DNA from: Erythrobacteraceae bacterium
Lineage (GTDB): Bacteria; Pseudomonadota; Alphaproteobacteria; Sphingomonadales; Sphingomonadaceae
Reading direction: 5' to 3'
Length of the DNA stretch: 64,000 nt
Assembly: GCA_024642525.1 (NCBI GenBank)
Contig: JAHEAX010000006.1
Span: forward strand, 1-64,000
Positions within the stretch are counted from its first letter, which is position 1, and every line of letters begins with the position of its first letter. The notes under the pieces are model-generated. The model was not told the DNA's origin. It was given only the letters and a program-made list of their open reading frames with translations, and did not search any database. A program made the translations under genes and the position numbers. Positions 47,452-57,259 of the stretch are shown in pieces.

Positions 47452-49038
47452 CTATTCGGCGAAAGTCCCGTTTTCCGGCGCACAATCGTAAACCAGCCGT
47501 TCGTTCGGGCTGTTGGGCAGTGCCGACAGCACCGCGCCTTGCAGATCGCCCAACTGGCCGGCTGCATTTTCGGCCCCGCATTGTGGCGGCGAATATCCAC
47601 TGCGTGCCGAGCGCGCATCATTCATGGCGCTGCGGCTGAGGAGATAGCGGTCGGTACGGAAAGTCCTGCTCGACGGGTCGTAGATGTTCACAGACACAGC
47701 CGCTTCTGAATTGGGTACAAATACACGCGACCATTTGCCGCCCGCAAAACCATATTGCGTGCGCTTGTTGACGCAGCCATCGTCAGCCCATTCGAACACC
47801 AGCTGTGTATCGGGCGTACCGGTTATGCGGCTGCGGTCCACATCCAGCGTGCAGAGCATGGTGCCAGCGGTGGAGCCGGACGATGACGTGCCGTCGCCAT
47901 CGGGCGCATCTTCCTGCATCGCTTCTGCAACGCGCCGGTCGATTTCGTCAAGGCCAGGCCGGGTGAACCACAACGCCAGGGCAGCAACTGCGGCAACCGC
48001 AGCAATGCCGCCGCCCAGCGCGACAATGCGTTCCTTGCCCTTTTCGCCTTCCTTTTCTTCCTTGCCGTGGGCCTGCCAGGCAAAGGCGCCTGCACCAAAG
48101 GCCACCAGCAGCAGCACAAAGGCCATTGCCATGCGGTTTTCACGCGCCTGCGCCACTGCCAATTCAGCCTCCAGCTGTGCCCGGCTGCGCTTTGTCCGCG
48201 CTGCGTCGGCACGTTCTGCCATGCCCTGACGCGCGGCCAGCTGTTCACTCGCCATCCTGTCGCGTTCAACTTCGTCAATATCGGCAAGGCTGCGGCAAGG
48301 CAGGGCATTTACCGGCGCTTCGATGCCATTGGTCTTGAGAAAGGGAATGAGTTCGCGGTTGGAAACGGCGAAATAGAATTCTGCATCCGAACCATCCGAA
48401 TCAGCGCCGAAGCTGTTGACGCCCAGAACGCGGCCGCAACTGTCGAGCAGCGGGCCGCCCGAATTGCCCCGCGCGATGGGCGCGGTGTGCAAGATGGTAT
48501 CAAACTGGCGGGATGGTCTTGTGCCAGACAGGAAGCCGCGGCTTTTCACTGCCGGTTGGGACACGAATATATCGCCCAGGCTAAGCCCCTGCGCCCGGTC
48601 CACATTCATGGGGTAGCCGACGGCGGAAACTTCGGCACCGTCCTGGTCGCTCGCGCCTGAAATGGTCAGTGGAGGAAGACGCAGATTACCGCCGATGATT
48701 TCGACCAGCGCCAGGTCGTTGCGCGGGCTGATGGCGATAATGCGGGCAAATGCCGCCCCGTCACCATCAGACGGCACAATGCCGATACGCATCGTGTCAT
48801 CCTGCTGAGCCTCGCGCACGACATGGGCATTGGTAACGATGCGGGTGGGCGTGATGGCAAAGCCGCTGCCATGGCTGACAGGGAAGACATCGCGGCCATC
48901 TGTGCCGATGATAACCACGCGCACCACGCCGCGCGCTGCGGCGGAAATGTCGGACGGGTCGGCATGGGCGGGCGCAGGCTGCATCACGGCCAGAAAGGCC
49001 AGTGCTGCAACTATCATGGCATGAAAAAACCGGATCAT
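47452..49038 (-). CDS. Membrane-anchored trypsin-like serine protease
   Basis: The 528-residue protein has a signal peptide (MIVAALAFLAVMQPAPAHA), a chymotrypsin-fold domain with the triad His in IVTNAHVV, Asp in RNDLALVEI and Ser in ARGNSGGPLLD, a helical linker rich in Arg and Glu, two transmembrane helices (FVLLLVAFGAGAFAW and VALGGGIAAVAAVAALALWF), and a C-terminal domain with several Cys. The target is unknown. ATG 49038 is used; a long frame continues to 49278 over the ada start. It is divergent from ada with 106 bases between starts. Confidence 0.83.
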   Translation of the reverse strand: MIRFFHAMIVAALAFLAVMQPAPAHADPSDISAAARGVVRVVIIGTDGRDVFPVSHGSGFAITPTRIVTNAHVVREAQQDDTMRIGIVPSDGDGAAFARIIAISPRNDLALVEIIGGNLRLPPLTISGASDQDGAEVSAVGYPMNVDRAQGLSLGDIFVSQPAVKSRGFLSGTRPSRQFDTILHTAPIARGNSGGPLLDSCGRVLGVNSFGADSDGSDAEFYFAVSNRELIPFLKTNGIEAPVNALPCRSLADIDEVERDRMASEQLAARQGMAERADAARTKRSRAQLEAELAVAQARENRMAMAFVLLLVAFGAGAFAWQAHGKEEKEGEKGKERIVALGGGIAAVAAVAALALWFTRPGLDEIDRRVAEAMQEDAPDGDGTSSSGSTAGTMLCTLDVDRSRITGTPDTQLVFEWADDGCVNKRTQYGFAGGKWSRVFVPNSEAAVSVNIYDPSSRTFRTDRYLLSRSAMNDARSARSGYSPPQCGAENAAGQLGDLQGAVLSALPNSPNERLVYDCAPENGTFAE

Positions 49039-49144
49039 CCTGCGGGCTTTACGCGAGCGAGCGGTTTGACCGCAAGCTTCGGGACGCACGGTTTGCCGCA
49101 TCAGCCTATCTGGCGAACGAAGCGCAGCACTGGCATAGGATGAT

Positions 49145-50188
49145 ATGATGATCGAGAAACCCGTCACTGATGAGCAGCGCTGGCAAATCGCCGTTGCGCG
49201 CGACCGGCGGTTTGACGGCGTGTTTTTCACCGGCGTCCATTCAACGGGCATATATTGCCGCCCGTCCTGCGCGGCCAAAACGCCAAAGCGCGAAAACGTG
49301 CGGTTCTATGCATCGCCTGCCGATGCAGAAGCAGCCGGCCTGCGCGCCTGCAAACGCTGCCGCCCCGAAGCGCAGTCGCGCGATGAAGCTGCCGTGGCAC
49401 AGGCTCTTTTGGTTCTCAAATCCAGCGACTGCGCAGTGCCGCTGGAAAGGCTGGCTGCTTTCAGCGGATATTCGCCGACGCATTTCCAGCGGATTTTCAC
49501 CCGCTCTGTGGGGATGAGCCCGGCGGCATTTGCCCGCGCATTGCGGCGCGAACGGGCTGGCGAAGCCTTGCAATCGGGCGATAGTGTTACAGGCGCGATA
49601 TATGATGCAGGCTATAACGCCCCGTCGCGCTTTTATGATGATGCAAAGGAGCGCATGGGTATGGCACCATCGGCATGGCGCGATGGCGGAAGCGGCGTCA
49701 CCATCAGCTGGGCAGTGGTGGAAACCAGCCTTGGCCTGATGTTGGTCGGGGCAACGGACAAGGGTGTTTGCCGCCTTTCCTTTGATGAAGACGAAACAGA
49801 GCTTGCGGCGCGTTTCCCCAATGCGGAGCTGGTGGCAGGCGGTGCCGGTTTTCAGGCATTGCTTCAGCAGGTCGTTTCTGCGGTAGAAGCCCCGGGCATG
49901 GCCAATGACATCCCGCTGGATGTGAAGGGCACGGCTTTTCAGGAAGCGGTGTGGCAGGAACTGCGCAAGATCCCTGCGGGTGAAACACGGTCATACGCGC
50001 AAATTGCCGCGGCAGCGGGCAACCCCAAAGCCGTTCGGGCAGCAGGGTCTGCCAATGGCGCAAATAATGTCGCTGTGCTCATCCCTTGCCACCGCGTTGT
50101 CCGTTCTGACGGGTCGCTGGGGGGCTATGCCTATGGCACGAAAATCAAGCGCAAATTGCTCGACAAGGAACGCAAACTGTCAGATTGA
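49145..50188 (+). CDS. ada: Bifunctional DNA alkylation repair regulator and methyltransferase Ada
   Basis: The 347-residue protein is a full Ada: N-terminal Zn domain with Cys38, Cys42, Cys69 and Cys72 (STGIYCRPSCA, RACKRCRPEA), exactly as in E. coli; an AraC-type helix-turn-helix (LERLAAFSGYSPTHFQRIF); and an O6-methylguanine methyltransferase domain with the acceptor Cys315 in IPCHRVV. It repairs O6-methylguanine and methylphosphotriesters and activates its own regulon once methylated on Cys38. Confidence 0.97.
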   Translation: MMIEKPVTDEQRWQIAVARDRRFDGVFFTGVHSTGIYCRPSCAAKTPKRENVRFYASPADAEAAGLRACKRCRPEAQSRDEAAVAQALLVLKSSDCAVPLERLAAFSGYSPTHFQRIFTRSVGMSPAAFARALRRERAGEALQSGDSVTGAIYDAGYNAPSRFYDDAKERMGMAPSAWRDGGSGVTISWAVVETSLGLMLVGATDKGVCRLSFDEDETELAARFPNAELVAGGAGFQALLQQVVSAVEAPGMANDIPLDVKGTAFQEAVWQELRKIPAGETRSYAQIAAAAGNPKAVRAAGSANGANNVAVLIPCHRVVRSDGSLGGYAYGTKIKRKLLDKERKLSD

Positions 50189-50237
50189 CCCGATCCGTCG
50201 CTAATGTTCCGGCGGCACGAGTGGATGGGGCAATTCA

Positions 50238-51161
50238 ATGAGCGATAGACCTGTTGTGCTGGCAGAAGCTGCGCGTCCCCTGTGGCGCAAAATCTGGGAA
50301 TTCCCGCTCGTCGCGCTGCTGGTCGCAATTGGCGTGGTCGCCGCCTGCATCGCCGGTGTCGGCGCAGCATTCAGCGCGCTACCCGCTTTTGAGAATGACA
50401 ACCTGAACCTGGTGGTGCGCGGCTTTGCGGGGGTGATTGTCACGTTCATCGCTTACAAGTTGATTATCCGGCGGCTGGGTGAACGCAGGCATGACGATCT
50501 GCCGCTTAGAGGCGCGTTGGGCGATACGGCGCTTGGCTTTGGTGTCGGATTTGCGATTTTCACCACGGTTGTCGGCATCGCCACGCTAGCCGGCGTTTAT
50601 CGCATTACCGGATGGGGAAGCTGGACCGATTTTATTGAAATCGTGATGAACGCCGGCGTTGTCGCGGGCTTTATGGAAGAACTGCTGATGCGCGGCATCC
50701 TGTTCCGCTGGATGGAAGAATTTGCCGGAAGCTGGGTTGCACTGGCGATAAGTTCGCTGGTTTTCGGCCTGCTGCATATGGGCAACCCGAACGCCACCCT
50801 GTTCTCCTCCCTCGCCATTGCGGTGGAAGCAGGCATCTTGCTGGGCGGCGCTTACATGCTCACCCGGTCACTGTGGCTGGCCATCGGCATCCACGCCGGC
50901 TGGAACGTAACACAGGGCTTCATCTACGATGTGCCTGTGTCGGGTAATGCATGGCAAGGCATGGTCGAAGCGCGGCTTGCTGGCCCTGAACTTCTGACTG
51001 GCGGCGCGTTCGGGCTGGAAGCATCGGTCATTGCGCTGGTGGTTGCCACCGGCGCCGGCGCGTGGATGGTCTTGCGCGCCAGGCGCGAAGGCAATGTCAT
51101 GCAGCCATGGTGGACCCGCCGGCGGATTGCCCGGGTGGAACAGGCCGAAATCGAGGAATAA
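50238..51161 (+). CDS. CPBP family intramembrane glutamic protease
   Basis: The 307-residue multi-pass protein carries the CPBP (Abi, Rce1-like) motifs: EELLMRG with the catalytic Glu pair and Arg, FGLLHMGNPNA, and GIHAGWN. At least eight hydrophobic helices are visible. The substrate is unknown; family members include Rce1-type processing enzymes and bacteriocin self-immunity proteins. It follows ada by 49 bases and may be co-transcribed, with no obvious link in role. Confidence 0.87.
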   Translation: MSDRPVVLAEAARPLWRKIWEFPLVALLVAIGVVAACIAGVGAAFSALPAFENDNLNLVVRGFAGVIVTFIAYKLIIRRLGERRHDDLPLRGALGDTALGFGVGFAIFTTVVGIATLAGVYRITGWGSWTDFIEIVMNAGVVAGFMEELLMRGILFRWMEEFAGSWVALAISSLVFGLLHMGNPNATLFSSLAIAVEAGILLGGAYMLTRSLWLAIGIHAGWNVTQGFIYDVPVSGNAWQGMVEARLAGPELLTGGAFGLEASVIALVVATGAGAWMVLRARREGNVMQPWWTRRRIARVEQAEIEE

Positions 51162-51188
51162 GCGCAGCGGGGAACGCCCCGCTGCGCT
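51161..51188. terminator. Strong hairpin between CPBP and GST genes
   Basis: AGCGCAGCGGGG pairs perfectly with CCCCGCTGCGCT around AACG, a 12-bp stem starting at the last base of the CPBP stop codon. It separates convergent genes; no T run is present. Confidence 0.65.
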
Positions 51189-51204
51189 CGGTTCGGACTG
51201 GTCT

Positions 51205-51843
51205 TCAGTCCAGCTTTGGCGGGACGCCCGGCTCGCACTTGGCCCATGCGCGCTGGTATGCGGGCCGTTCGCCAATGCGTTTGAGATAAGCCTGCACATT
51301 GGGATAGGCATCGATCGGTGCATCGCGGAACATCCGTGCCGTGGTCAGGCAATAGACCATCATGATGTCCGCTGTAGTCAGCTGGCTGCCGCCGAAAAAT
51401 TCCGCTTCGCCCAGCCGCGTTTCAACCATGGACCACGCTTTCTGCGTGCGGTCGGCGACAAATCCTGCGGGCATGTCATTGCGTGGTTCAGCCATGTTCA
51501 GCATCAGCTGCATCATACCGTTGGTCATGAATGTGCCATTGGCATAGTGCAGCCAGAAAAGATGGTCGGCATAATCCGCGCTGCCGACTGCAGGCGACAT
51601 TTTGCCGCCGCCATGCACATGGTCGATATATTCGCAGATCGCGCCACTTTCACCCAGCACCAGATCGCCATCCTCTATAACGGGTGCGATACCCATTGGG
51701 TGCAGAGCCTTGTATTCGTCGGGCGCGAGCCGGTTGTCAGCCCGCCGGTCATAGCGCTTGAATTCGTAATCCAGCCCCAGTTCCTCGCACTGCCACACGA
51801 TCCGTTCCGATTGCGAAATTCCAAGATGGTGGACTGTAAGCAT
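51205..51843 (-). CDS. Glutathione S-transferase
   Basis: The 212-residue protein has a thioredoxin-fold N-terminal domain (LTVHHLGISQSERIVWQCEELGLDYEF, the cis-Pro in GIAPVIEDGDLVLGESGAICEYI) and an all-helical C-terminal domain (SQLTTADIMMVYCLTTARMF). GSTs conjugate glutathione to electrophiles or act as isomerases. ATG 51843 with AGGGGA upstream is used. It is 35 bases from the next gene upstream. Confidence 0.9.
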   Translation of the reverse strand: MLTVHHLGISQSERIVWQCEELGLDYEFKRYDRRADNRLAPDEYKALHPMGIAPVIEDGDLVLGESGAICEYIDHVHGGGKMSPAVGSADYADHLFWLHYANGTFMTNGMMQLMLNMAEPRNDMPAGFVADRTQKAWSMVETRLGEAEFFGGSQLTTADIMMVYCLTTARMFRDAPIDAYPNVQAYLKRIGERPAYQRAWAKCEPGVPPKLD

Positions 51844-51878
51844 TATGTGCGTTCCCCTGACAGAAGCTATGCCGAAAC

Positions 51879-53456
51879 TCATTCCGGCTGGATATCGTCC
51901 CCGTCGTCATTTTCGAGCGGGGCATCGTCTTCGTCGACAAGAATGATTTTGTCATCTGCCGATGGCCTGGACATACTCCGACGTTTCAATTTTTCAATGC
52001 GTTCAATCGCCGCTTTTCCGCCGCCTCCGCCGTGGGGATCATTGGCGATGACTTTCAGCAGGGCAATGGCGTGGTCGAACTTGCCTTCGCGCACCTGGGC
52101 CATTGCATAGGCAAAGCGCAATTCACGCGATTCCGGCGCAAGGTTGAATGCCGTCTGCAAAGACGCGTTCACATATTCGTTCTTGCGCCCTTCGCGCCGG
52201 AAGCTGTCGGCAAAGGCAAATAGCGGCAGCGGGTCGAGCGGCCTTGCAGCGTTGGCAGTGAGGAAATATTCGCGGGCAACTTCCCAGTTGCCAGCATCTG
52301 GATTGTCCGCATGGTCGAATGCTTCAAGCAGGATGCGGCCCTTCAGCACATTGGCGTGAACATGGTTGGCATCGATTGCCAGCGCGCGGTCCACGGCCTG
52401 TTCGGACGCAGAAAAATCATGGGCGTTTTCGCCCTCGTCCATATGGGCAAGATCGAATTCTGCACGCGCCAGCTGGAACCAGGCTTCTGCGCCGGCACCG
52501 GGCTCGCCCACCAGTTTGCGCAATTTGTCGCGGGTTTTTGCCAGTTCATGGTCGCCCAGGCGCTTCAATGTCAGCCCGACGGTTTCCGAAGCGGTTCTGT
52601 TAAGGTCGGTTATCGTGACCTTGTTGCGGTAGGTGATTGGCCGTGCCGATCTGGAATAGGACATGGTCCCGCGGACATAGCCGCGCAGTTCCTTTTCCAG
52701 CCGGTCGAGATTTCCCAGATGCGTTTCGGCAGCCTGCAGCGGGTCCTGCCCTTCATTAAGTGCGGCAAGATAGCGACCGATCTGCTGGCCGCGCTCTTCC
52801 TCGTCGCTGTAGAGCATGTGGGTCAGCGCCCAGGACCAGCCGTAAAAGGCGTTGCCTTTGCCATCCATCACCGGCTTCTTCGTCAGCAGGTCCTCGATCG
52901 GGATCGGTCCGAAATAGCTGATTTCCGAAGCACGGTGCTGGGCCGGCATGCCAAAAGTCCAGGCACCGCTTTTCTTGAATTCTGCCGTGGAAACAAATTC
53001 GGCAAAACCTTCGACGAACCATGCCGGTGCAGGGACCGAGAAATTACGGAACAGGAAGTGGTGGGCATATTCATGGAACAGCACGCGTGTGCCGTCGAGA
53101 TCGGATTCGCGCGCGCCGAACTTGCGATTGGAAACGGCATAGCTGCCTTCGGTGAGCGGCTTGTAGAAACCGGCAATGCCCTTGAGTCGCGGGCCGACCA
53201 GATTATCGACATCGTCGGCATCGGACAGCATGTAGATGGTCAGCCGATTGGGTTCTTCCACCTCCTTGATGCGGAATATCAGGCGCAGCAGCGCGTCGAA
53301 TTTTTCCGCTTCATGAGCGAAATCTTCGAGCTGGTCCTTGCTGCCATCGCTGTAGATTATGAAATGATGCGTATCGGCGCGGCGCCAGTCACCGGCCTGT
53401 GCCGGCAATGCAGACAACATGGCAGCGGCAGCCGCCGCCCATTTCCAAAATTCCAA
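51879..53456 (-). CDS. Exported DUF1570-like zinc metallopeptidase with TPR-like tail
   Basis: The 525-residue protein has a signal peptide (KWAAAAAAMLSALPAQA), an HEYAHH zinc motif at residues 128-133 and a downstream WFVEGFAEF with the likely third ligand Glu (a gluzincin pattern), and a C-terminal half with TPR-like helices (AVDRALAIDANHVHANVLKGRILL, AYAMAQVREGKFDHAIALL) ending in an acidic tail (DEDDAPLENDDGDD). It starts with TTG at 53456; GGGGGA lies 7 bases upstream and no other in-frame start leaves an intact signal. Proteolytic activity is inferred from the motif. Confidence 0.8.
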   Translation of the reverse strand: MEFWKWAAAAAAMLSALPAQAGDWRRADTHHFIIYSDGSKDQLEDFAHEAEKFDALLRLIFRIKEVEEPNRLTIYMLSDADDVDNLVGPRLKGIAGFYKPLTEGSYAVSNRKFGARESDLDGTRVLFHEYAHHFLFRNFSVPAPAWFVEGFAEFVSTAEFKKSGAWTFGMPAQHRASEISYFGPIPIEDLLTKKPVMDGKGNAFYGWSWALTHMLYSDEEERGQQIGRYLAALNEGQDPLQAAETHLGNLDRLEKELRGYVRGTMSYSRSARPITYRNKVTITDLNRTASETVGLTLKRLGDHELAKTRDKLRKLVGEPGAGAEAWFQLARAEFDLAHMDEGENAHDFSASEQAVDRALAIDANHVHANVLKGRILLEAFDHADNPDAGNWEVAREYFLTANAARPLDPLPLFAFADSFRREGRKNEYVNASLQTAFNLAPESRELRFAYAMAQVREGKFDHAIALLKVIANDPHGGGGGKAAIERIEKLKRRSMSRPSADDKIILVDEDDAPLENDDGDDIQPE

Positions 53457-53516
53457 GAAAATTCCCCCGGTGCCCGATTCAATATACCATGAATTTCATA
53501 ACTTTATCGGCTATTG

Positions 53517-55682
53517 TCAAACGAAAGAATAGGGGTCGATATCCACACCGATACGCACCCCTTGCGGGAATTTGAGCGCGCCCAGCCAATCGCGGATGAT
53601 ATCCTGCAGTTGTGCAGAACGACGCGCATTTATCAGCAGCCGGTAACGGTATCTGCCGCGCAGCAGCGCCATGGGGGCAGGCGCAGGGCCCAATATGGCA
53701 ACATCGGGCAGGTTGGGGCGAGTGCCGCCAATGGTCCTTGCCGCTTCTTTCGCTTCGTTTTCATCTTCGGATGAAATGATAATGGCAGCCCAGCGACCGA
53801 ATGGCGGCGCCCCTGCATCGCGGCGGGCCTCTGTCTCCGCTTCGTAAAAAGCATCCCGGTCACCAGCGGCCAGGGCTGCGATAACAGGCGCTTCGGGGTG
53901 GCGCGTCTGGATCAGAACCTCGCCGGGTTTGGCCCCGCGTCCGGCGCGCCCGGCAACCTGCGCCACTTGCTGATAAGTCCGCTCCGCCGCGCGCAAATCC
54001 CCGCCTTCCAGACCAAGGTCGGCATCGACCACACCCACCAGCGTTAATTCAGGGAAGTGGAACCCCTTGGTCACCAATTGCGTGCCCACGATGACATCGA
54101 TCGCGCCTGCTTCTGCCTTGGCGACAAAATCGGCAGCTTTTTCTGGCGAATTGAGCGTATCGGAAGTGACCACCGCGATCCGCGCTTCAGGAAGAATGTC
54201 GGCAACCTCGTCAGCAATCCGTTCCACGCCCGGCCCGCAGGCGACAAGGCAATCAGGCTCGCCACATTCAGGGCAAGTGGCAGGCGGCTGCGTTTCGTGG
54301 CCGCAATGGTGGCACGACAGGCGCTGCGACAGGCGGTGTTCGACCAGCCATGCGCTGCAATTGGGGCATTGGAAGCGAAAGCCGCAATTGCGGCACAAGG
54401 TCAGCGGCGCATAGCCGCGGCGGTTCAGGAACAGCAGGGATTGTTCGCCGCGTTCCAGCCGCAGCTTCATTTCCTCGACCAGGCGCGGAGCCAGCCAGCG
54501 GCCTCGCTCCGGCTTTTCTTCGGTCAGGTTTATAATATCGATATCGGGCAAGGTCGCCCCACCAAAGCGGCTGGGCAGTTCCACTTTTTCATAAATGCCG
54601 CTGTCGGCCATTTGCAGGCTTTCCAGCGCGGGTGTCGCGCTCGCCAGAATGACCGGTATTTTCTCGAAATGGCCGCGCATCACTGCCACATCGCGCGCAT
54701 TGTATCGCACCCCATCATCCTGCTTGAAGCTGACTTCATGCGCTTCGTCGACCACGATCAGCCCCAGCCGCCGGTATGGCAGGAACAGGGCAGACCGCGC
54801 ACCTACCACCACCTGCGCATCGCCATTGGCAATGGCCCGCCAAGCCCGGCGGCGCTCGGTAGATTTGAGGCTGGAATGCCACACGATGGGCGCTGCGCCG
54901 AAGCGGTCTTCGAACCGGCGCAGGAATGCTTCTGTCAGGGCAATTTCAGGTAGCAGAACCAGAACCTGCTTGCCCATGCGCAAGGCGGCGGCCATCGGTT
55001 CGAAATAGGTTTCGGTCTTGCCCGATCCCGTGACCCCGTCGAGCAGGAAGGGCGCGAATTCCTCTGCCTGCACCGCGGCAACAAAGCGATCCGCAACTTC
55101 GCGCTGGTCCTCGCTCAGCTTGGGTTCGGCAAAGTCTGCACTGGCTTTCGGATAGGGGCGGTCGATATCCACTTCCACAGGTTCCAGCACGCCCTGACCC
55201 ACCAGCCCGCGCAGCACACCTTCACTGACACTGGCCAGTTCCGCCAGTTCGCGGATGGTGGATTGTTCGTTCTGCAAGGCATCCAACGCCACCGCACGCT
55301 GCGGGGTCATGCGTTCCGGTTCGATTCCGCTCAGCCGGTATTCGATCATCTTGGACGGGCCGCGCAACGCGCCGCCTGACGACAGGACCATCCGCGCGAC
55401 AGAGGCAATGCGGGCGCAATAATAATCGGCCGTCCATTCGATCAACCGCCTCAATTGCGCGGGCAAAGGCGGGACCGGCAACACTTCGATCAGCGGGCGC
55501 AGCTTGTGTTCCGGAACCGGGTCTGTCGGCAGTCGTTCCTCTTCCCAGACGATCCCGATGATCTGGCGTGGGCCGAGCGGCGCGACAACAACCGAGCCGG
55601 GTTCCACCACCATGCCATCGGGCACACGGTAATCCAGCGGGCCAAGCGCGGCATTGAAGATAAGAAGTCGGGCGCGGTTCAT
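53517..55682 (-). CDS. priA: Primosomal helicase PriA
   Basis: The 721-residue protein has the 3'-DNA-binding N-terminal part (RARLLIFNAALGPLDYRVPDG), Walker A DGVTGSGKTETYFEP, DEAH box IVVDEAHE, eight Cys in CRNCGFRFQCPNCS and later CxxC pairs, and helicase motifs such as QVAGRAGRGAKPGEV. PriA restarts stalled forks. I used ATG 55682 (MNRARLLIFN); the frame runs on to 55733. Confidence 0.96.
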   Translation of the reverse strand: MNRARLLIFNAALGPLDYRVPDGMVVEPGSVVVAPLGPRQIIGIVWEEERLPTDPVPEHKLRPLIEVLPVPPLPAQLRRLIEWTADYYCARIASVARMVLSSGGALRGPSKMIEYRLSGIEPERMTPQRAVALDALQNEQSTIRELAELASVSEGVLRGLVGQGVLEPVEVDIDRPYPKASADFAEPKLSEDQREVADRFVAAVQAEEFAPFLLDGVTGSGKTETYFEPMAAALRMGKQVLVLLPEIALTEAFLRRFEDRFGAAPIVWHSSLKSTERRRAWRAIANGDAQVVVGARSALFLPYRRLGLIVVDEAHEVSFKQDDGVRYNARDVAVMRGHFEKIPVILASATPALESLQMADSGIYEKVELPSRFGGATLPDIDIINLTEEKPERGRWLAPRLVEEMKLRLERGEQSLLFLNRRGYAPLTLCRNCGFRFQCPNCSAWLVEHRLSQRLSCHHCGHETQPPATCPECGEPDCLVACGPGVERIADEVADILPEARIAVVTSDTLNSPEKAADFVAKAEAGAIDVIVGTQLVTKGFHFPELTLVGVVDADLGLEGGDLRAAERTYQQVAQVAGRAGRGAKPGEVLIQTRHPEAPVIAALAAGDRDAFYEAETEARRDAGAPPFGRWAAIIISSEDENEAKEAARTIGGTRPNLPDVAILGPAPAPMALLRGRYRYRLLINARRSAQLQDIIRDWLGALKFPQGVRIGVDIDPYSFV

Positions 55683-55749
55683 AATCAGGGGTCCAATAGG
55701 GCCCGTATGCAGGACGCTTGGTGGGAGCGGCAAGGTAAGGAATTATGAA

Positions 55750-56472
55750 ATGACCGAATTATTGATGCCCACAGCCCAAAATGCAGCATCCAGCCCTGCT
55801 GGCAGGCCCGTCGGCAGGCGCGCCTTCATGGTGGGCCTGTCCGCCACGGGCCTGCTCGCGCTGCCCGCCTGTTCTTCCATTCCCGGTTTTGGCCTTGCCG
55901 ATGCGGTGCGCCGGATGCTGACCCTGTCGAGCGAACGCGCTTTTGCCCGCCTTACCGCAGATGGGGGCTTCTGGGACCAGCAGGTTGCGCAGATCGGCCT
56001 GGCAAACCTGCTGGGCACGCGCGGCGATATTCTGTCGAGCATTCTGACATCATCCCTGTTCAAATCCCGCCTGAACGGTGCGTTTGCCGATATCGCCATC
56101 GAAGGCGCTTACCGGGCAGCCCCGATCGTGGCAGATGCGGTGCGCGTCATCGGTTTCCAGAACGCGATTGACCTTGTGCGCGGCGGGCCGACGGCGGCCA
56201 CCAGTTTCCTGAAGCAGGAAATGGGCGGCCAGTTGATCGAAGCGATGGTGCCTGAACTGGCAAATGCCATGCGCGTGGCGCAAGACCCGCTGGTTGGTCA
56301 GGCACTGTCAGCCATTACGGGCGTTAACGTATCGCAAGTGGCAACCACCTTTGGCGCACGGGTCAACGACACCATCTGGACCGAGATCGGACGCGAGGAA
56401 GCAGCCATTCGTGCCAATCCGCGCAGCACCAACGATCCGCTGATTATCGGCACTTTCGGCACCGGGCTTTAA
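55750..56472 (+). CDS. DUF4197 family lipoprotein with twin-Arg signal
   Basis: The 240-residue protein has GRRAFMVGLSATGLLALPACSS at about residues 22-43: two Arg followed by a hydrophobic stretch and a lipobox (LPAC), a pattern that could be a Tat lipoprotein signal. The mature part is a helical DUF4197 domain (ILTSSLFKSRLNGAFADIAIEGAYRAAPIV, VNDTIWTEIGREEAAIRANP). Function unknown. Start ATG 55750 is preceded by AAGGA; ATG 55744 is immediately closed by a stop. Confidence 0.83.
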   Translation: MTELLMPTAQNAASSPAGRPVGRRAFMVGLSATGLLALPACSSIPGFGLADAVRRMLTLSSERAFARLTADGGFWDQQVAQIGLANLLGTRGDILSSILTSSLFKSRLNGAFADIAIEGAYRAAPIVADAVRVIGFQNAIDLVRGGPTAATSFLKQEMGGQLIEAMVPELANAMRVAQDPLVGQALSAITGVNVSQVATTFGARVNDTIWTEIGREEAAIRANPRSTNDPLIIGTFGTGL

Positions 56473-56572
56473 TTTTCGCCCACAAGGTAATTGTTGAGGC
56501 TCCGGGGGTGGTGAAGGGCGCGCGGGCCGCATATAGCGGTTGGCGAATCCCTTATTACCTCCGGAGCCATCC

Positions 56573-57229
56573 ATGAAATTCTTCGTCGACACTGCCGATA
56601 TTGATGACATCAAGGAAATGGCCGCCACCGGTCTGCTGGACGGCGTAACGACCAACCCCAGCCTGATTGCAAAATCAGGCCGTGATTTCATGGAAGTCAC
56701 CAAAGAGATCTGCGGCCTGACAGACGGGCCCGTCAGCGCTGAAGTGGTCGCACTGGATCATGAAACCATGATGAAAGAGGCTGAAGTCCTGCGCAAGATC
56801 GCGGATAATGTCTGCATCAAGGTCCCGCTCACGATTGACGGCTTGAAGACCTGCAAGGCGCTGACGAACGATGGCACGATGGTGAATGTCACCTTGTGCT
56901 TTTCCGCCAACCAGGCGCTGCTGGCTGCCAAGGCAGGTGCCACTTTCGTATCACCCTTCGTAGGCCGGCATGATGACAATGGCTTCGACGGGATGGAACT
57001 GATCGAAGACATCCGCCTCATCTATGACAATTACGATTTCGAAACGGAAATTCTTGTCGCCAGCATCCGCCACGCCACCCATGTGCTGCAAAGCGCGAAG
57101 ATCGGCGCGGATGTTGCAACCATGCCGCCAGCGGTTATCAAGGCACTGTTCAAGCACGTCTTGACGGACAAGGGCATCGAAGGCTTCATGGCTGACTGGG
57201 CCAAGACCGGCCAGACCATCCTGCGCTAA
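56573..57229 (+). CDS. fsa: Transaldolase, fructose-6-phosphate aldolase type
   Basis: The 218-residue protein has [36 protein letters not shown], the Schiff-base Lys in [39 protein letters not shown], and [12 protein letters not shown]. This is the small (about 215-residue) transaldolase/FSA family, working in the pentose phosphate pathway. Whether it is a true transaldolase or an aldolase cannot be decided here. ATG 56573 has CGGAG upstream. Confidence 0.9.
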   Translation: MKFFVDTADIDDIKEMAATGLLDGVTTNPSLIAKSGRDFMEVTKEICGLTDGPVSAEVVALDHETMMKEAEVLRKIADNVCIKVPLTIDGLKTCKALTNDGTMVNVTLCFSANQALLAAKAGATFVSPFVGRHDDNGFDGMELIEDIRLIYDNYDFETEILVASIRHATHVLQSAKIGADVATMPPAVIKALFKHVLTDKGIEGFMADWAKTGQTILR

Positions 57230-57259
57230 GTCAACGTAACAGGCCAAAGACACGCAATC

